A stretch of 64,000 nucleotides of DNA from Symsagittifera roscoffensis (Eukaryota; Xenacoelomorpha; Acoela; Convolutidae). The notes beneath the pieces are model-generated. The model worked only from the letters and a program-made list of their open reading frames with translations. It was not told the DNA's origin and did not search any database. The stretch spans positions 91,675,845-91,739,844 of the forward strand of contig NC_087062.1 in the NCBI RefSeq assembly GCF_963678635.1, given 5' to 3'. Of this stretch, positions 30,816 through 41,458 are shown piece by piece (within the stretch, counting starts at the first letter, position 1; the number at the start of each line of letters is the position of its first letter). The translations under genes were made by a program, and so were the position numbers.

Positions 30816-31064
30816 GAAGTGGTGTGACGGTACTAAAGGGTCTTCAGACAGGTTGAAATAACTGAATCAAAAGCAATAGGACTAGTCGGAACGTTAAATC
30901 GCGATAGATCGGATACTGTTGGGATCACGAATTAGTAAAATTTTAATGAATCTTTTAAGGAATAGGAAAGTAGTTTTTCTTTTTATTAAATTTTTTTTTT
31001 TATTCTTAGAAGAGGATTTTGTGAGTAGCATTATTGTAAATAGAATTAATTGTAAATAAAAATC

Positions 31065-32350
31065 ATGAGACGGAGCAGGGTACCGGTAGCTGAAAAAAGA
31101 GCCACTGAATCAAAGACAAAATATAACTCGTCGCTACGTAAAATGACATCGGTTGGCCCAAGAACAAAAAAGAAAAACTTTTCAGTTAGCATGGTCAACA
31201 CAAGGAGTAATACAGAGAACAAGAAGAAAGAGGGCGCGGAAGGGAAACACGCGGAACCCGCCAACGAGATTGACCTAGAAACACCAGACCAGAGTGTGGA
31301 TGAGGTGGAGAAGAAGACGACGGAGTCGACACCGATGCCGAATGCAGAGGAACCAAATCAAAAGTCGATGGAGTTCTCGCCGATAGACACTTTGGAGGAC
31401 ACAACAGGCAACACGCCAGAAACAGTAAAGGACGAGTCTCGAGTAAAAACGTCATTTACTGAAAGGTTGGCAATGATGGTTGGGATGAAATCAAGAGACA
31501 TAGTGACGGAGGAACCGAAAACCGAGAAAGGCAAAACATTTGGAACAGTTTCCACAAAAACGACAGTGACCGACCAAGAAAAGTTAAACAGGGAGCAGCA
31601 GCCAACAGCAGAGCAACAGCTGACCATGAAACAACAACTTCTCTTGAACTGGGCGATCTGATGGCGAAGCTAGATCAGATCGACAAGAGACTAAAGCACA
31701 GCGAGGAGGATAGAGAGGTGATAAAGAAAGAATTAAGATACAACAAACACAAGTAACTGGACAACTATTTCAATCTGGCGAAAGCGACAGAGGAAAAGCT
31801 TCAGCAGATGTCAGACAAAGTAGATGCCACTGATGGAGAGCGAGGCATGAACATCAAAAAAGACATGCAAGAGATGAAGCAACGGTATGACGCAGTGAAC
31901 AGCCAGTTGGGGAGTCTGGAAACGAGAATGGACACAATGAGTAGGGACCAGGCTGAGAGTTCATGTGCAATACAGGCAAAACTAGACGCCATCTTGAGAA
32001 ACTCTACGTCATAGGACAGGCCGGCAGCGGAACGAACGCATGGCAAGAGAGTTGACTTCGTGGAACCAAAACGGAACAAACGGCAATCAACACCGTTACC
32101 ATTAACCCGGGAGGCCTCGAGTACAGCACCGGGGGAGGGGGACCAAGCGATTATGAAAAGTGGAACAGCAAACACGACGAGTGGTCCAGGGGATTCCACG
32201 ACTCACAATAATGTGGGACCAGATGTCATGACGTGGGCAAGCACCTGGGAAATGATGAACAGGACACTAGAAGCCTTCGTCACAAGGAACACCGACTCGA
32301 GTGACAGAGGAAGTAACAAATCCAGGAAAACCGAAAGAATTCAAGGATGA
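31065..32350 (+). pseudogene. gag, N-terminal part of element 2 (frameshifted)
   Basis: An ATG at 31065 opens a 198-codon frame of charged, low-complexity protein. It has MVNTRSN, matching MVETRSQK in element 1 gag. It stops at 31661. Further gag pieces continue in other frames at 31808-32014 (coiled-coil-like) and 32060-32350. The series corresponds to residues 1-590 of element 1 Gag, so at least three indels or stops break it. Confidence 0.8.
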
Positions 32351-34547
32351 TTCAGATGGATGCATTGACACTTGGGTAGAAGTCATGAGATTGCACTTGG
32401 AACAAGACAACTTGAACGATGAGAGGCAAGCATGCACAGCGATACTCAGCAACTTGGAAGGCACGGTATTGAAATGCGTGGTTGCGAAAAAGGAAGAGGA
32501 ACGCGACACTGCGGATAAAATCTTCGAGATATTGTTGAATCGATTCGGGTCAGGCATGAAGGTTCATCAAGCAATGATGCGATTTGAAAAGAGAAGGCAA
32601 AGGGACGATGAATCGTTAGACAGGTTCCTAGATGATCTTGAGAGCTTGAGACGAAGGAGTTACCCTGAAGAGTCCACCAACAGGAGAAACTTTAGCATCG
32701 CCTCAAAGTTCATTGATGGGGTAAAGAGTGATGACTTGAGAACAATGTTAGCAACATACTATACATTGTCGAAAGATAGTGCACCGACTCCAGAAGAAAT
32801 GAGACAGAAGTCGAGAGAATACATGCTAATGAAACCCAAGAAATACTCATATTCAGATAACAGGAATATGCAAGGGGGGAACCGACCACAAAGGTCGTCA
32901 TGGTACAAGCCTAGAGATGACATGGACAAACGTAGATCATGCGCGAACTGCGGGTCAGCTAATCATCACGTGGCAGATTGCACAACATACAAGCAGGGCA
33001 TGAAGAGTCTGGGGTACGCACCAGATGAGGAGGACATGAGCCAGATGGAAGAACACGAGTACTATAGTGGCTTAATCATCAAAATAGGTGCAAGATGCTT
33101 CTTCTGCAATCAGGAGGGGCACTTCAGGATGGATTGTCCTTTGTTTTGGGAGGCGGCCAAGAACCAGAGTCACCCCAAAAATAAATTGGCATTAGCGGCG
33201 GTGCAGAATCAGCGAAATAGACAAACCGAGTTTGAAACAAAAAATTTAGAAGCACCGAGTACGGAACTGCCAACGAAGACAGTGAAGGCTGTAACGCAGG
33301 TTAACGATGCGATAGAGGCCACGGCCAAGAACGCCCTAGAGATAAATTATGAGACAGCGGCGTCAGAGGCGATCGACAAGGTGAAACAGGACCTAGTAAC
33401 GAAGGAGATAGAGCAACGGTTGAAACAAGAGATCGACAGACAGAGATTGAATGAGACGCTAAGTTGCTCGGTGCCAGTGCCAGAAGCTGTAGCAGGGTCG
33501 ACAAAGAGTGGAAATTGCAACACTCTGAAAATGGTGACAGGAAAGCCATTTGGCATAACTGAAATCGGAGCCAGGATAATGTCGATAATCACTGTAGGTG
33601 GCCATGAGGTGACAAGGAACTTAAGTGAACCCAGCGACCAGACAATAATGCACATTGACGTATACGCAGGTTACTTGAGTGCGATAAGCCCACAGACGAC
33701 ATCTAGAGCCTTGAGGGCGCTACTCACGAGAGGTGGCTGCAAGTCGGTCCTTGTGGACAACAGATACACAAAAGCTTATGGTCCGCATGAGGTGATGTTG
33801 AATATAGATGGGATAAACATCTACACGAAAACAATGATAACATGTGATGAAGATCTAGTGGGACAGATCTACGTGGGCAGAGAAGAATTAAAGGTGAGAT
33901 CGATTGGACACTGTGCCATGCTGGAGGAAGATGCAATGCACATCGGGACAGAGGCAGACGTATCAGCACACGTGCTTGACATAAGTGGCAAGAAGACTCA
34001 CTTGCGTGGGTTACTCGATACTGGAGCCGTCTTGAGTGTAATACCAATCGAAATTTGGGAGCGAATGGGCTTCAACAAAGATGACTTGATAGACTCGAGA
34101 ATACGCTTGTCAGCTGCTAACAAAGGGGCGCTGCGGGTGTTAGGCAGAACTCCAAAAATAGCCCTAAATTTGGGGGAACGCAATCTGTGGATGAGCTTTC
34201 TTGTGGTAGAAAACCTAGATGAGTCTGACCAGTTCAACTTAGGCAGGGACTTCATCAGGAACTTTGATGTAACAATTGATTTCAACAATGCGATGGTCAG
34301 GATAAGAAACCCGGATAGGAGGTACGCAATTAAGCCGGTAAATTTAATAATAGCTAATGAAAATAAAGCACCGGTATTCTTGAGTAGGAGGGTGAGGCTA
34401 AAGGCGAACGAGGCGGCAATCGTAAGCTTGCGAATGAAAAATTACAATGAACTAAGTGACAACAAGCAAGTATGCATAGTCCCGAATCCTAATAGTCAAA
34501 GTGCTGCTGTTTTGGGAAGAACGGTCTCTGCGTCAGTGTATTGTTGA
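32301..34547 (+). CDS. gag capsid, zinc knuckles and protease of element 2
   Basis: A 748-codon open frame starting at a non-ATG codon, as it continues the broken gag. It contains the capsid-type domain (DGCIDTWVEVMRLHLEQDNL, ILLNRFGSG), both CCHC knuckles intact (CANCGSANHHVADC and CFFCNQEGHFRMDC), a Glu/Lys-rich spacer and the retropepsin (LLDTGAVLSVIP; LGRDFIRNFD). Here gag and protease are one frame, which shows that the break between them in element 1 is a mutation and not a programmed shift. It ends by frameshift at 34547. Confidence 0.87.
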   Translation: MTEEVTNPGKPKEFKDDSDGCIDTWVEVMRLHLEQDNLNDERQACTAILSNLEGTVLKCVVAKKEEERDTADKIFEILLNRFGSGMKVHQAMMRFEKRRQRDDESLDRFLDDLESLRRRSYPEESTNRRNFSIASKFIDGVKSDDLRTMLATYYTLSKDSAPTPEEMRQKSREYMLMKPKKYSYSDNRNMQGGNRPQRSSWYKPRDDMDKRRSCANCGSANHHVADCTTYKQGMKSLGYAPDEEDMSQMEEHEYYSGLIIKIGARCFFCNQEGHFRMDCPLFWEAAKNQSHPKNKLALAAVQNQRNRQTEFETKNLEAPSTELPTKTVKAVTQVNDAIEATAKNALEINYETAASEAIDKVKQDLVTKEIEQRLKQEIDRQRLNETLSCSVPVPEAVAGSTKSGNCNTLKMVTGKPFGITEIGARIMSIITVGGHEVTRNLSEPSDQTIMHIDVYAGYLSAISPQTTSRALRALLTRGGCKSVLVDNRYTKAYGPHEVMLNIDGINIYTKTMITCDEDLVGQIYVGREELKVRSIGHCAMLEEDAMHIGTEADVSAHVLDISGKKTHLRGLLDTGAVLSVIPIEIWERMGFNKDDLIDSRIRLSAANKGALRVLGRTPKIALNLGERNLWMSFLVVENLDESDQFNLGRDFIRNFDVTIDFNNAMVRIRNPDRRYAIKPVNLIIANENKAPVFLSRRVRLKANEAAIVSLRMKNYNELSDNKQVCIVPNPNSQSAAVLGRTVSASVYC

Positions 34548-36375
34548 ATACTCTTGATATACCCATCACGATTCAGAGGGGGAGGAAGCTGGGATATGCT
34601 TATCCCGCTAAAACTCGATATGAAATGACTGAAAATTCAAAACAAATTAAAGTTGTTGATTGTCCCAATCATAGGGACAAAATTTGTATCTGGAGACGAT
34701 TGAAGAAAATAAAAGGTTCATCAGGTCTTGTGAAATCACTTAAGTCAGAGACGGACGATGGGCTATCGAGCTGTTCAAATTCTCCGGAACGACCCACAAT
34801 AGATGAAATGAAAAGTGATAAACCGGTCCTGCCGGAGATCGAACATTTAAGGGGCAAGTTGACGGACGAACAGCTCGAAGTCATCAAGGACGTACTAGAG
34901 AGGAACGAGGAAGTTTTTTCGAGATATAAGGCAGACATCGGGTGTTGTAGTTTTGTTGAGCTTGAAATAGAACTTGAAGAGAATGCGGTACCACACAGGG
35001 AGGGGGCGAGGCGCATGACACCCCACAAATCAGAGACATGTAGGAAAGAAATAGAGAAATTACTAGAGTATGACATGATAGAACCATCCAAGTCACCGTG
35101 GGCGTGTGGAGTAGTGATGGCCAAAAAGAAAGGCGACCAATTGAGGTTTTTCTGTGACTTTCGGTATCTGAACTCCGTCACGGTGAAGGATGCCTATCCC
35201 ATACCTAGGATTGACGAGAGCCTCTCGAAGTAAGGTGACGCGAAATTTTTTACAACTCTTGATTTAGGTTCGGCATTTTGGCAGGTCCCGCTGAGGAAGC
35301 AAGACAAGGACAAGACGGGTTCGCTTGCGAGTTGGGCCTGTTTCAATGGAAACGGATGCCATTTGGTCTTTGCAATGCCACAGCCACGTTTCAACGGTTG
35401 ATGGCACATGCGCTGATAGGTGTGACAAAGAAGTACGGCAATCTGATAATGTGCTATGTGGATGACAAGGTTAATAGCGACGTCCACACTAGAAGATCAC
35501 ATCGAGCGACTGGACGAGGTGTTTGCATGTATGAAGAGGTCGGGGCTAAAGTGTAAACCGTCAAAGTGCGAGATACTCAAGGATTCGATAAAATACTTGG
35601 GCAGAATGGTGGACAGGCACGGCATCAGACCGGATCAAGATGCAGTGGAAGCAGTTCTAACTTGGAAATCGCCAAAAACGGAACACCAGGTGATGAGCTT
35701 CCTGGGTTTTGCGAACTACTACAGGGAATTCTTCAAGGGCTATGCGGACAAGGTATACCCGATGCAACAATTAATGAGACACAAAAGCCAAAAGTTCACG
35801 TGGAACAACGCAGCAGAAGAATCATTCCAGAGAATAAAGAAAGAGTTGTGCGAGGCACCGGTGTTAGGGATGCCAACGGAAAAAGATATGTACGTGTTGG
35901 ATACGGACGCGTCGGTAGTCGCGATTTCTGGAATTCTCCATCAAGAACAAGAATGAAACGGGAAGACAGTCTTAAGACCAATAGCGTACGGGAGCAAATT
36001 CTTGAGTGATACTGAAATGAAGTACGGGGCGCCGAAAGCAGAGATGTTCGCGGTGTTACTTTTGTCGAGAAATACAGAGCATACTTAGGCAGTGAGCCAT
36101 TCAAGCTGCGGGTCGACAACAGGGTACTCAGTTGGCTGAAGACGTACTCGATGGACCAGAGCTACATTGGGAGATGGATAGTTCGCTTGGATGGGTACAA
36201 CATGATAATTGAGAATAGAACAAGGGATAAACATCAGAATGCCGATAGCTTGAGTAAGAAGACGGAGTTCTACGAGAGCAGGAACAGAGGGAGGCGGATA
36301 GGCCCGAGATTAAAGATGGCTTCTCCTTCATGGACAAAGAAACGTATGACAGTCTTCCACTCACGAGATGGCTAG
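34541..36375 (+). pseudogene. RT and RNase H of element 2, broken
   Basis: Pieces in order: 34541-35233 (RT N-terminal region up to PIPRIDESLSK, ended by a nonsense TAA), about 35234-35320, 35320-35470 (FQWKRMPFGLCNATATFQR and the catalytic CYVDD), 35456-35956 (palm/thumb and start of RNase H, DTDAS) and 36151-36375 (RNase H end, DKHQNADSLSKK). Frameshifts lie near 35318, 35466 and 35955-36060. Unlike element 1 the whole domain is present, but it cannot be made as one protein. Confidence 0.85.
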
Positions 36376-36923
36376 ACAAGTCAGGCAAACCGATAGAAGA
36401 TCATCCCGAATTACCAGAAGAGCCCCCAAAAGAAAACAATCTTGAAGAAGAAACGAGGGATACCGATAGAGATAATGCTCAAGTCAAAAATCGTGAGAGA
36501 GACGCTCAAGGCAAAAGGTTATGATCTCAACCAGGTGGAAACGGGAGATACTCAGGTAGATGAAGACTTGTGGAAATTACTTGAGAAACTGGCAGATGAT
36601 AAAACCGTGAACGTAGGAAAGAGTAGGGAGGAACCGGAAGTCACGACACTGCGAAGGAGTGAGACAGTTGGCAATACAGACTCTCCAAGAGGAAGTGGTA
36701 CTGATGGCAAAGAAGTCGTGCGGTCACTGGTTGACAAAATCCCTGATAACATACTTGAGCGGACTCAGGTTAGGAAGAAAAAAAGTGGCGTTTCCTGAAC
36801 ACCTGGGACTAGGTCAAGAGTCCGGGGAGTGGTCCACGTCCACGGAAGAGGAAGAAACCGGAGAAGAGAAATTGTCCGGGGAGTGATTCGGAAAAGAGCA
36901 GCGATGATCAGGATAGTCTATTC
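36376..36923 (+). pseudogene. pol linker between RNase H and integrase of element 2
   Basis: Charged, poorly conserved linker in several frames (36330-36524, 36442-36798, 36659-36886). LTRWLDKSGKPIEDHPELPE corresponds to LTRWLDKSGHPIPGHPELP in element 1. At least two indels break it just ahead of the integrase frame. Confidence 0.65.
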
Positions 36924-38489
36924 ATGATACTGGCAGAGGAGAAGATGAGACACCGCGACAGGGAGCTACAAACAGATCCCTCCTCAGGAACGTACAACTC
37001 GGATGAACAAGAAGTACAAGGAGGTGAAGAATTTGAGAAAATTGCGGTATCGAGGAAACCATTTAGGGAATTATCATGCAACTCAAATGTCAGAACAAAT
37101 CTGGTGCCAGAAGATGATATGAACATCGTGAAGAGGATAATATGCGTAAAGCTGAATGATGACATCCTCAACCCTGGGGAAATGAATGGACAGATCATGG
37201 CACTAAAGGAACATGTCAAAGCGAGATATAGGCTGTCGGACCTGATAAGGGCCCAAAAGAATGACAAGATGACAAGTAACCTCTCCAAATGGATCCGGAC
37301 GGGGTCCAAGGAGAAAGGGGAACTCGAAGAAGACAGCTACAAGATCTTGAGCCAGTTCTACAAAGAAAAGAAAGGTTTACTCTATCACACAGCTGACGGG
37401 GTGGTAGCGTGCAAGAGAAAAGACGAGGAGAAGATATTACACAAGCACAACCTCATCATATTACCACAATTGTATCAGACAGAGGTGTTATTCAGATCGC
37501 ACGATCAGATGGGGCACCAGGGAATAGACAAAGTGCAACAGAGAATACTTCACAGGTTTGATTGGCCAGGATTAAGGAAAGCTTGCGAGAGATGGGTGAA
37601 TGCATGCCTGGCATGCCTGCAGGTAAAAGAACCAGGGAAGATGAAGTTCCCACTCAAGTCCGTGGAAAGCTCGGAGTTTAACGAGGTGGTGCAGATAGAC
37701 CATCAAAAGATCTGGATGACGGAGTCGGGATATAACCAGATACTGGTTATAATAGATCACTTCACAAAGTTGGCAGAAGCGGTCCCGTGTCAGACAGCCT
37801 CAGCAGAGGAGACTTGTGACCACCTGATAACGCATTGGATATCACGATATGGTTGTCCAATGACTTTTCAGTCAGACAACGGCAAAGCCTTTGGGGGGGA
37901 CTTGACAAAAGAATTGATGAAGAGGTCACACATTGCTCAAGCACACTCGACAACCTACCATCCTCAGACCAACGGGCTGGTAGAGAGACAGAATAGAACG
38001 TTGGTGAACATGTTGAGGGTATACTGCTCAAGATACATGACGGACTGGAATAAATATCTGCCGCAAGTCGTAGGGGCATACAACAGTACGCAACACTCAA
38101 CAACGGGCATCAGTCCTTTCATGATGATGACGGGCAGGGAGAGAGCAGTGCCCCTGAAATTCTTTTACCCGGAATACGAAGGGAAGAGGACGTCGCCTCA
38201 AGCTTACGTAAAAGAAGCGATCAGGAGACAGCAGGAACTAAACGAGCTCTGCAGGAGGAACACTGCGCAAGCACAAATAAGACAGCGCAAGAAATATGAT
38301 GAAAAGATATTACAGGCGAAGCCATATGAAGTGGGCCAGTACGTGTGGGTCTTCCAGAATGTCATACCGCCCAAAGGGACAAAGAAACTACTTAAGAAAT
38401 GGAGAGGACCATTCATGATAACGGAAGTACATCAACAAGGACGGTTCTACCGCTTGAGTACGGGCGAGCAGCACAATATGAAAATCTGA
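36924..38489 (+). CDS. integrase of element 2
   Basis: 521 codons from an ATG at 36924. The zinc finger (HDQMGHQG, CLACLQVK), the DDE core (VVQIDHQK, TFQSDNGKAF, GLVERQNR) and the GPY/F-like module (KWRGPFMITEV) are all intact. The frame is cut at 38489 by a one-base loss in STGRAAHYEN, which reads correctly in the duplicate at about 39640. The start may be internal to a longer ancestral polyprotein. Integrase inserts the cDNA, and the 3-bp target duplication seen for this element reflects its staggered cut. Confidence 0.9.
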   Translation: MILAEEKMRHRDRELQTDPSSGTYNSDEQEVQGGEEFEKIAVSRKPFRELSCNSNVRTNLVPEDDMNIVKRIICVKLNDDILNPGEMNGQIMALKEHVKARYRLSDLIRAQKNDKMTSNLSKWIRTGSKEKGELEEDSYKILSQFYKEKKGLLYHTADGVVACKRKDEEKILHKHNLIILPQLYQTEVLFRSHDQMGHQGIDKVQQRILHRFDWPGLRKACERWVNACLACLQVKEPGKMKFPLKSVESSEFNEVVQIDHQKIWMTESGYNQILVIIDHFTKLAEAVPCQTASAEETCDHLITHWISRYGCPMTFQSDNGKAFGGDLTKELMKRSHIAQAHSTTYHPQTNGLVERQNRTLVNMLRVYCSRYMTDWNKYLPQVVGAYNSTQHSTTGISPFMMMTGRERAVPLKFFYPEYEGKRTSPQAYVKEAIRRQQELNELCRRNTAQAQIRQRKKYDEKILQAKPYEVGQYVWVFQNVIPPKGTKKLLKKWRGPFMITEVHQQGRFYRLSTGEQHNMKI

Positions 38490-39493
38490 AGCCTCGCGTC
38501 CCATCCCCATAGGACTGGTGTATACCACAGGACATGGAGGGACTAGAGTACATACTGGTTGAGCCAGCGTGTGAAGTGAACGAAAGAGGCATCAGAGAGA
38601 AAAATGATGGCAACGAGAACTTGAGTTTGGATGACTATGAAAAGATAGAAGCGGAATCTGAGGCGGAATCTTTTGTGGAAGAAGACTGGAACGATCCGGA
38701 GCAGGGTGAGGTGCCGAAGTGGACAGAACCAGACTTACCAATACCAGCCGGGACGAGGAGTGGCAATCGCAAACGGACAGACATGAGGTACAACAGGTAC
38801 GGAGATGATTTCCTGATTGATAAGATACAGCCCGATGACCTAAGCAAAGAGCTACTAAGTGTGGGCGAACTGGCAGCCGATGATGAATGGCAAATCAGTA
38901 GCACAAGTCCCAGGCAAATACCTGTGCTTCTTAGTGACGAGGGTCAGTGAGAGGAACACGATCGATCCTGAACACGTGATGTTGGCACTAACGAGACTGC
39001 GGGACTTCATGATCGAAAGAAGAATAACGGAGGTCTCAATGCCGGTCTATGACCCGAACAGGGGCAAGCTGAGCCCAAGGGAACTATATGCTATCCTACA
39101 CGTGGTCTTCGCAGAAACGGAGATAATGGTACATCTGCACAAGAAATACTACCTGAGTATGGCCTGAGTCATGGGCATGAAGGGGTCTCAAATTAGGCGT
39201 TGGGTTACAGAACAGGTAAAAGGATCTTAAAAATGATTGGCATCACAATTAAATTTTAAATGATTGATGGTGGTAAAACATAAAGAGAATCTGCATGCTC
39301 TTAGAAAACTTCCAATTGAATTATTTTAATAGAACGAAAAGGATAAGGTTTTAACTATAATGGCAGGGGGGTTTTAGGTTAGAAACATAGCATGTCAATC
39401 TAAGATCAGGTTTTATTTTCAGATTGATTTGGTAAAATCAAATTGACTATCCAACTATACTCTACCCAACTTGACTACCCAACTACCCAACTA
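38322..39493 (+). repeat. tandem duplication inside element 2 pol, first (shortened) copy
   Basis: The sequence from GAAGCCATATGAAGTGGGCC at 38322 is repeated from about 39494. The first copy lacks about 650 bp present in the second copy (about 40070-40720), and it ends with CAACTACCCAACTA directly before the second copy starts. The 3' non-coding parts of both copies (39168-39480 and 40987-41270) are nearly identical. Confidence 0.9.
38534..39167 (+). pseudogene. first copy of the pol C-terminus with its macro-like domain mostly deleted
   Basis: Frame 38534-38950 encodes the acidic segment after the integrase and then runs into the end of the macro-like domain out of frame; 38859-39167 reads the last part (VPGKYLCFLVTRVSERN...). 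The deletion removes the start of the macro-like fold. The intact version is at 39709-40986. Confidence 0.82.
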
Positions 39494-41270
39494 AGCCATA
39501 TGAAGTGGGCCAGTACGTGTGGGTCTTCCAGAATGTCATACCGCCCAAAGGGACAAAGAAACTACTTAAGAAAAGGAGAGGACCATTCATGATAACGGAA
39601 GTACATCAACAAGGACGGTTCTACCGCTTGAGTACGGGGCGAGCAGCACATTATGAAAATCTGAAGCCTCACGTCCCATCCCCATAGGACTGGTGTATAC
39701 CACAGGACATGGAGGGACTAGAGTACCTACTGGTTGAGCCGGCGTGTGAAGTGAACGAAAGAGGCACCAGAGAGAAAAATGATGGCAACGAGAACTTGAG
39801 TTTGGATGACAATGAAAAGATAGAAGCGGAATCTGAGGCGGAATCTTTTGTGGAAGAAGACTGGAACAATCCGGAGCAGGGTGAGGTGCCGAAGTGGACA
39901 GAACCAGACTTACCAATACCAGCCGGGACAAGGAGTGGCAATCGCAAACGGACAGACATGAGGTACAACAGGTACGGAGATGATTTCCTGATTGATAAGA
40001 TACAGCCCGATGACCTAAGCAAAGAGCTACTAAGTGTGGGCGAAATGGCAGCCGATGATGAATGGCAAATTATCAATGATAATGAACATTACCCGCAGGA
40101 AGACTACTCGACACCAGAACAGGAGACAGATTTGGAACAGAGCGAGATAGAGAGGAGGGAGAATACGAACTTGAAGATATTAGAATGGATGCGCGATGTC
40201 AAGAACGGAAGCGGCGAAAGACAAAGCATCCAACAAGTTGACTTATCAGCAGGAAAGCACATGAAAACGGAGGATCTCCTCTTCGGCTGGACAGCAACAG
40301 ACAGGCCGCTCGAGATTCCACCAGATAATTTAGACCCAGCACCATCGACGGGGACGTCGATAAATATTTTTGTCCGGGGAGTGGGGGTAGGACTTACCCA
40401 CACCGAAAATTTGATGATAAAGAAACTCAGGGAAGTGAGAGAAACGAGCGGACTGGAACTGGATGGGGAGGAGGCTGAGCCTACTATAGGACGGAATTTC
40501 AAAACGAAGTTTGAAATACCCAACGAATACTCGGAGAACATCCTGTTAATGGATAGTGACTTCATTCTGTCGGACAGGACTAGCGCAATCTGTATCACGG
40601 CGGACATGAGTTTCAAATCAAGACTGGAGGCCGACTTCAAGAAAGAGTACCAGAACGTGGAATTTCTGTTTAGACAGAGACCGGGGCTGGGGGGAATGGC
40701 TGCGCTTTCACCATCAATAGCACAAGTCCCAGGCAAATACCTGTGCTTCTTAGTGACGAGGGTCAGTGAGAGGAACACGATCGATCCTGAACACGTGATG
40801 TTGGCGCTAACGAGACTGCGGGACTTCATGATCGAAAGAAGAATAACGGAGGTCTCAATGCCGGTCTATGACCCGAACAGGGGCAAACTGAGCCCAAGGG
40901 AACTATATGCTATCCTACACGTGGTCTTCGCAGAAACGGAGATAATGGTACATCTGCACAAGAAATACTACCTGAGTATCGCCTAAGTCATGGGCATGAA
41001 GGGGTCTCAAATTAGGCGTTGGGTAACGGAACGGATCTTAAAAATGATTGGCATCACAATTAAATTTTAAATGATTGATGGTGCTAAAACATAAAGAGAA
41101 TCTGCATGCTCTTAGAAAACTTCCAATTGAATTATTTTAATAGAACGAAAAGGATAAGGTTTTAACTATAATGGCAGGGGGGTTTTAGGTTAGGAACATA
41201 GCATGTCAATCTAAAGGTCAGGTTTTATTTTCAGATTGATTTGGTAAAATCAAATTGACTACCCAACTAT
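39494..41270 (+). repeat. tandem duplication inside element 2 pol, second (complete) copy
   Basis: Starts inside the integrase C-terminal module and extends past the pol stop into the following spacer. It includes the full macro-like domain missing from the first copy. Because the second copy alone is complete, the element's functional pol C-terminus would no longer be joined to its integrase. Confidence 0.88.
39709..40986 (+). CDS. pol C-terminal extension with macro-like domain, element 2
   Basis: 425 codons from an ATG at 39709. The first 260 residues are acidic and variable, with a conserved FVRGVGVGLTHTENL patch also present in elements 1 and 3. Residues about 268-425 form the macro-like domain: DSDFILSDRTSAICIT, then FKKEYQNVEFL, YLCFLVTRVS, an LTRLRDFM helix, SMPVYDPNRG and a closing strand. 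The loop that binds ADP-ribose in active macro domains (GCGLD in TARG1) is replaced by YDPNRG, so catalysis is doubtful, yet the replacement is the same in all three elements. A role in binding nucleotide, RNA or a host factor is possible. Confidence 0.78.
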   Translation: MEGLEYLLVEPACEVNERGTREKNDGNENLSLDDNEKIEAESEAESFVEEDWNNPEQGEVPKWTEPDLPIPAGTRSGNRKRTDMRYNRYGDDFLIDKIQPDDLSKELLSVGEMAADDEWQIINDNEHYPQEDYSTPEQETDLEQSEIERRENTNLKILEWMRDVKNGSGERQSIQQVDLSAGKHMKTEDLLFGWTATDRPLEIPPDNLDPAPSTGTSINIFVRGVGVGLTHTENLMIKKLREVRETSGLELDGEEAEPTIGRNFKTKFEIPNEYSENILLMDSDFILSDRTSAICITADMSFKSRLEADFKKEYQNVEFLFRQRPGLGGMAALSPSIAQVPGKYLCFLVTRVSERNTIDPEHVMLALTRLRDFMIERRITEVSMPVYDPNRGKLSPRELYAILHVVFAETEIMVHLHKKYYLSIA

Positions 41271-41458
41271 ACTCAAATGAAAGAAAAAGAAGGTCTTGAA
41301 CGAACCTACAGTCAAACAACACTTGAAGAAGTTAATTATCAAGCACTCAAGTGGTACGGTAATTCTCAAGTGGTACGGTAATTCTCAAGTTGGTACGGTA
41401 ATTCTCAAGTGGTACGGTAATTCTCAAGTTGGTACGTGCGCAAGATCATCCAGAAAAA
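41270..41458 (+). other. spacer before the SGNH ORF of element 2
   Basis: Contains a TTATTTTCAG acceptor-like site at 41225-41234 just upstream (duplicated near 39417) and the tandem repeat listed next. The downstream ORF therefore could be expressed from a spliced RNA. Confidence 0.4.
41344..41436 (+). repeat. 19-20 bp tandem repeat ahead of the SGNH ORF
   Basis: CAAGTGGTACGGTAATTCT or CAAGTTGGTACGGTAATTCT occurs four times in a row with a partial fifth copy running into the ORF start region. Confidence 0.9.

Larger units (their letters stand above)
28993..31064 (+). other. 2-kb leader of element 2
   Basis: Non-coding leader between primer site and gag. It holds two repeat arrays listed separately, an A-rich run of AAAAC/AAAAG strings (29195-29280) and several G-rich stretches (29820-29940). 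Open frames inside the arrays are products of the repeats and not genes. Confidence 0.7.

Noticed and set aside
30350-30856. Long overlapping open frames on both strands with repeating LGTVxLGQ or SQDHCPKT peptides
   Set aside because: They are translations of the TCTTGGGACAGT minisatellite in the leader of element 2; no start, domain or homologue supports them.
28960-31064. Possible envelope-like or other gene in the long leader of element 2
   Set aside because: No open frame outside the repeat arrays is longer than expected by chance and none has a signal peptide or transmembrane pattern.
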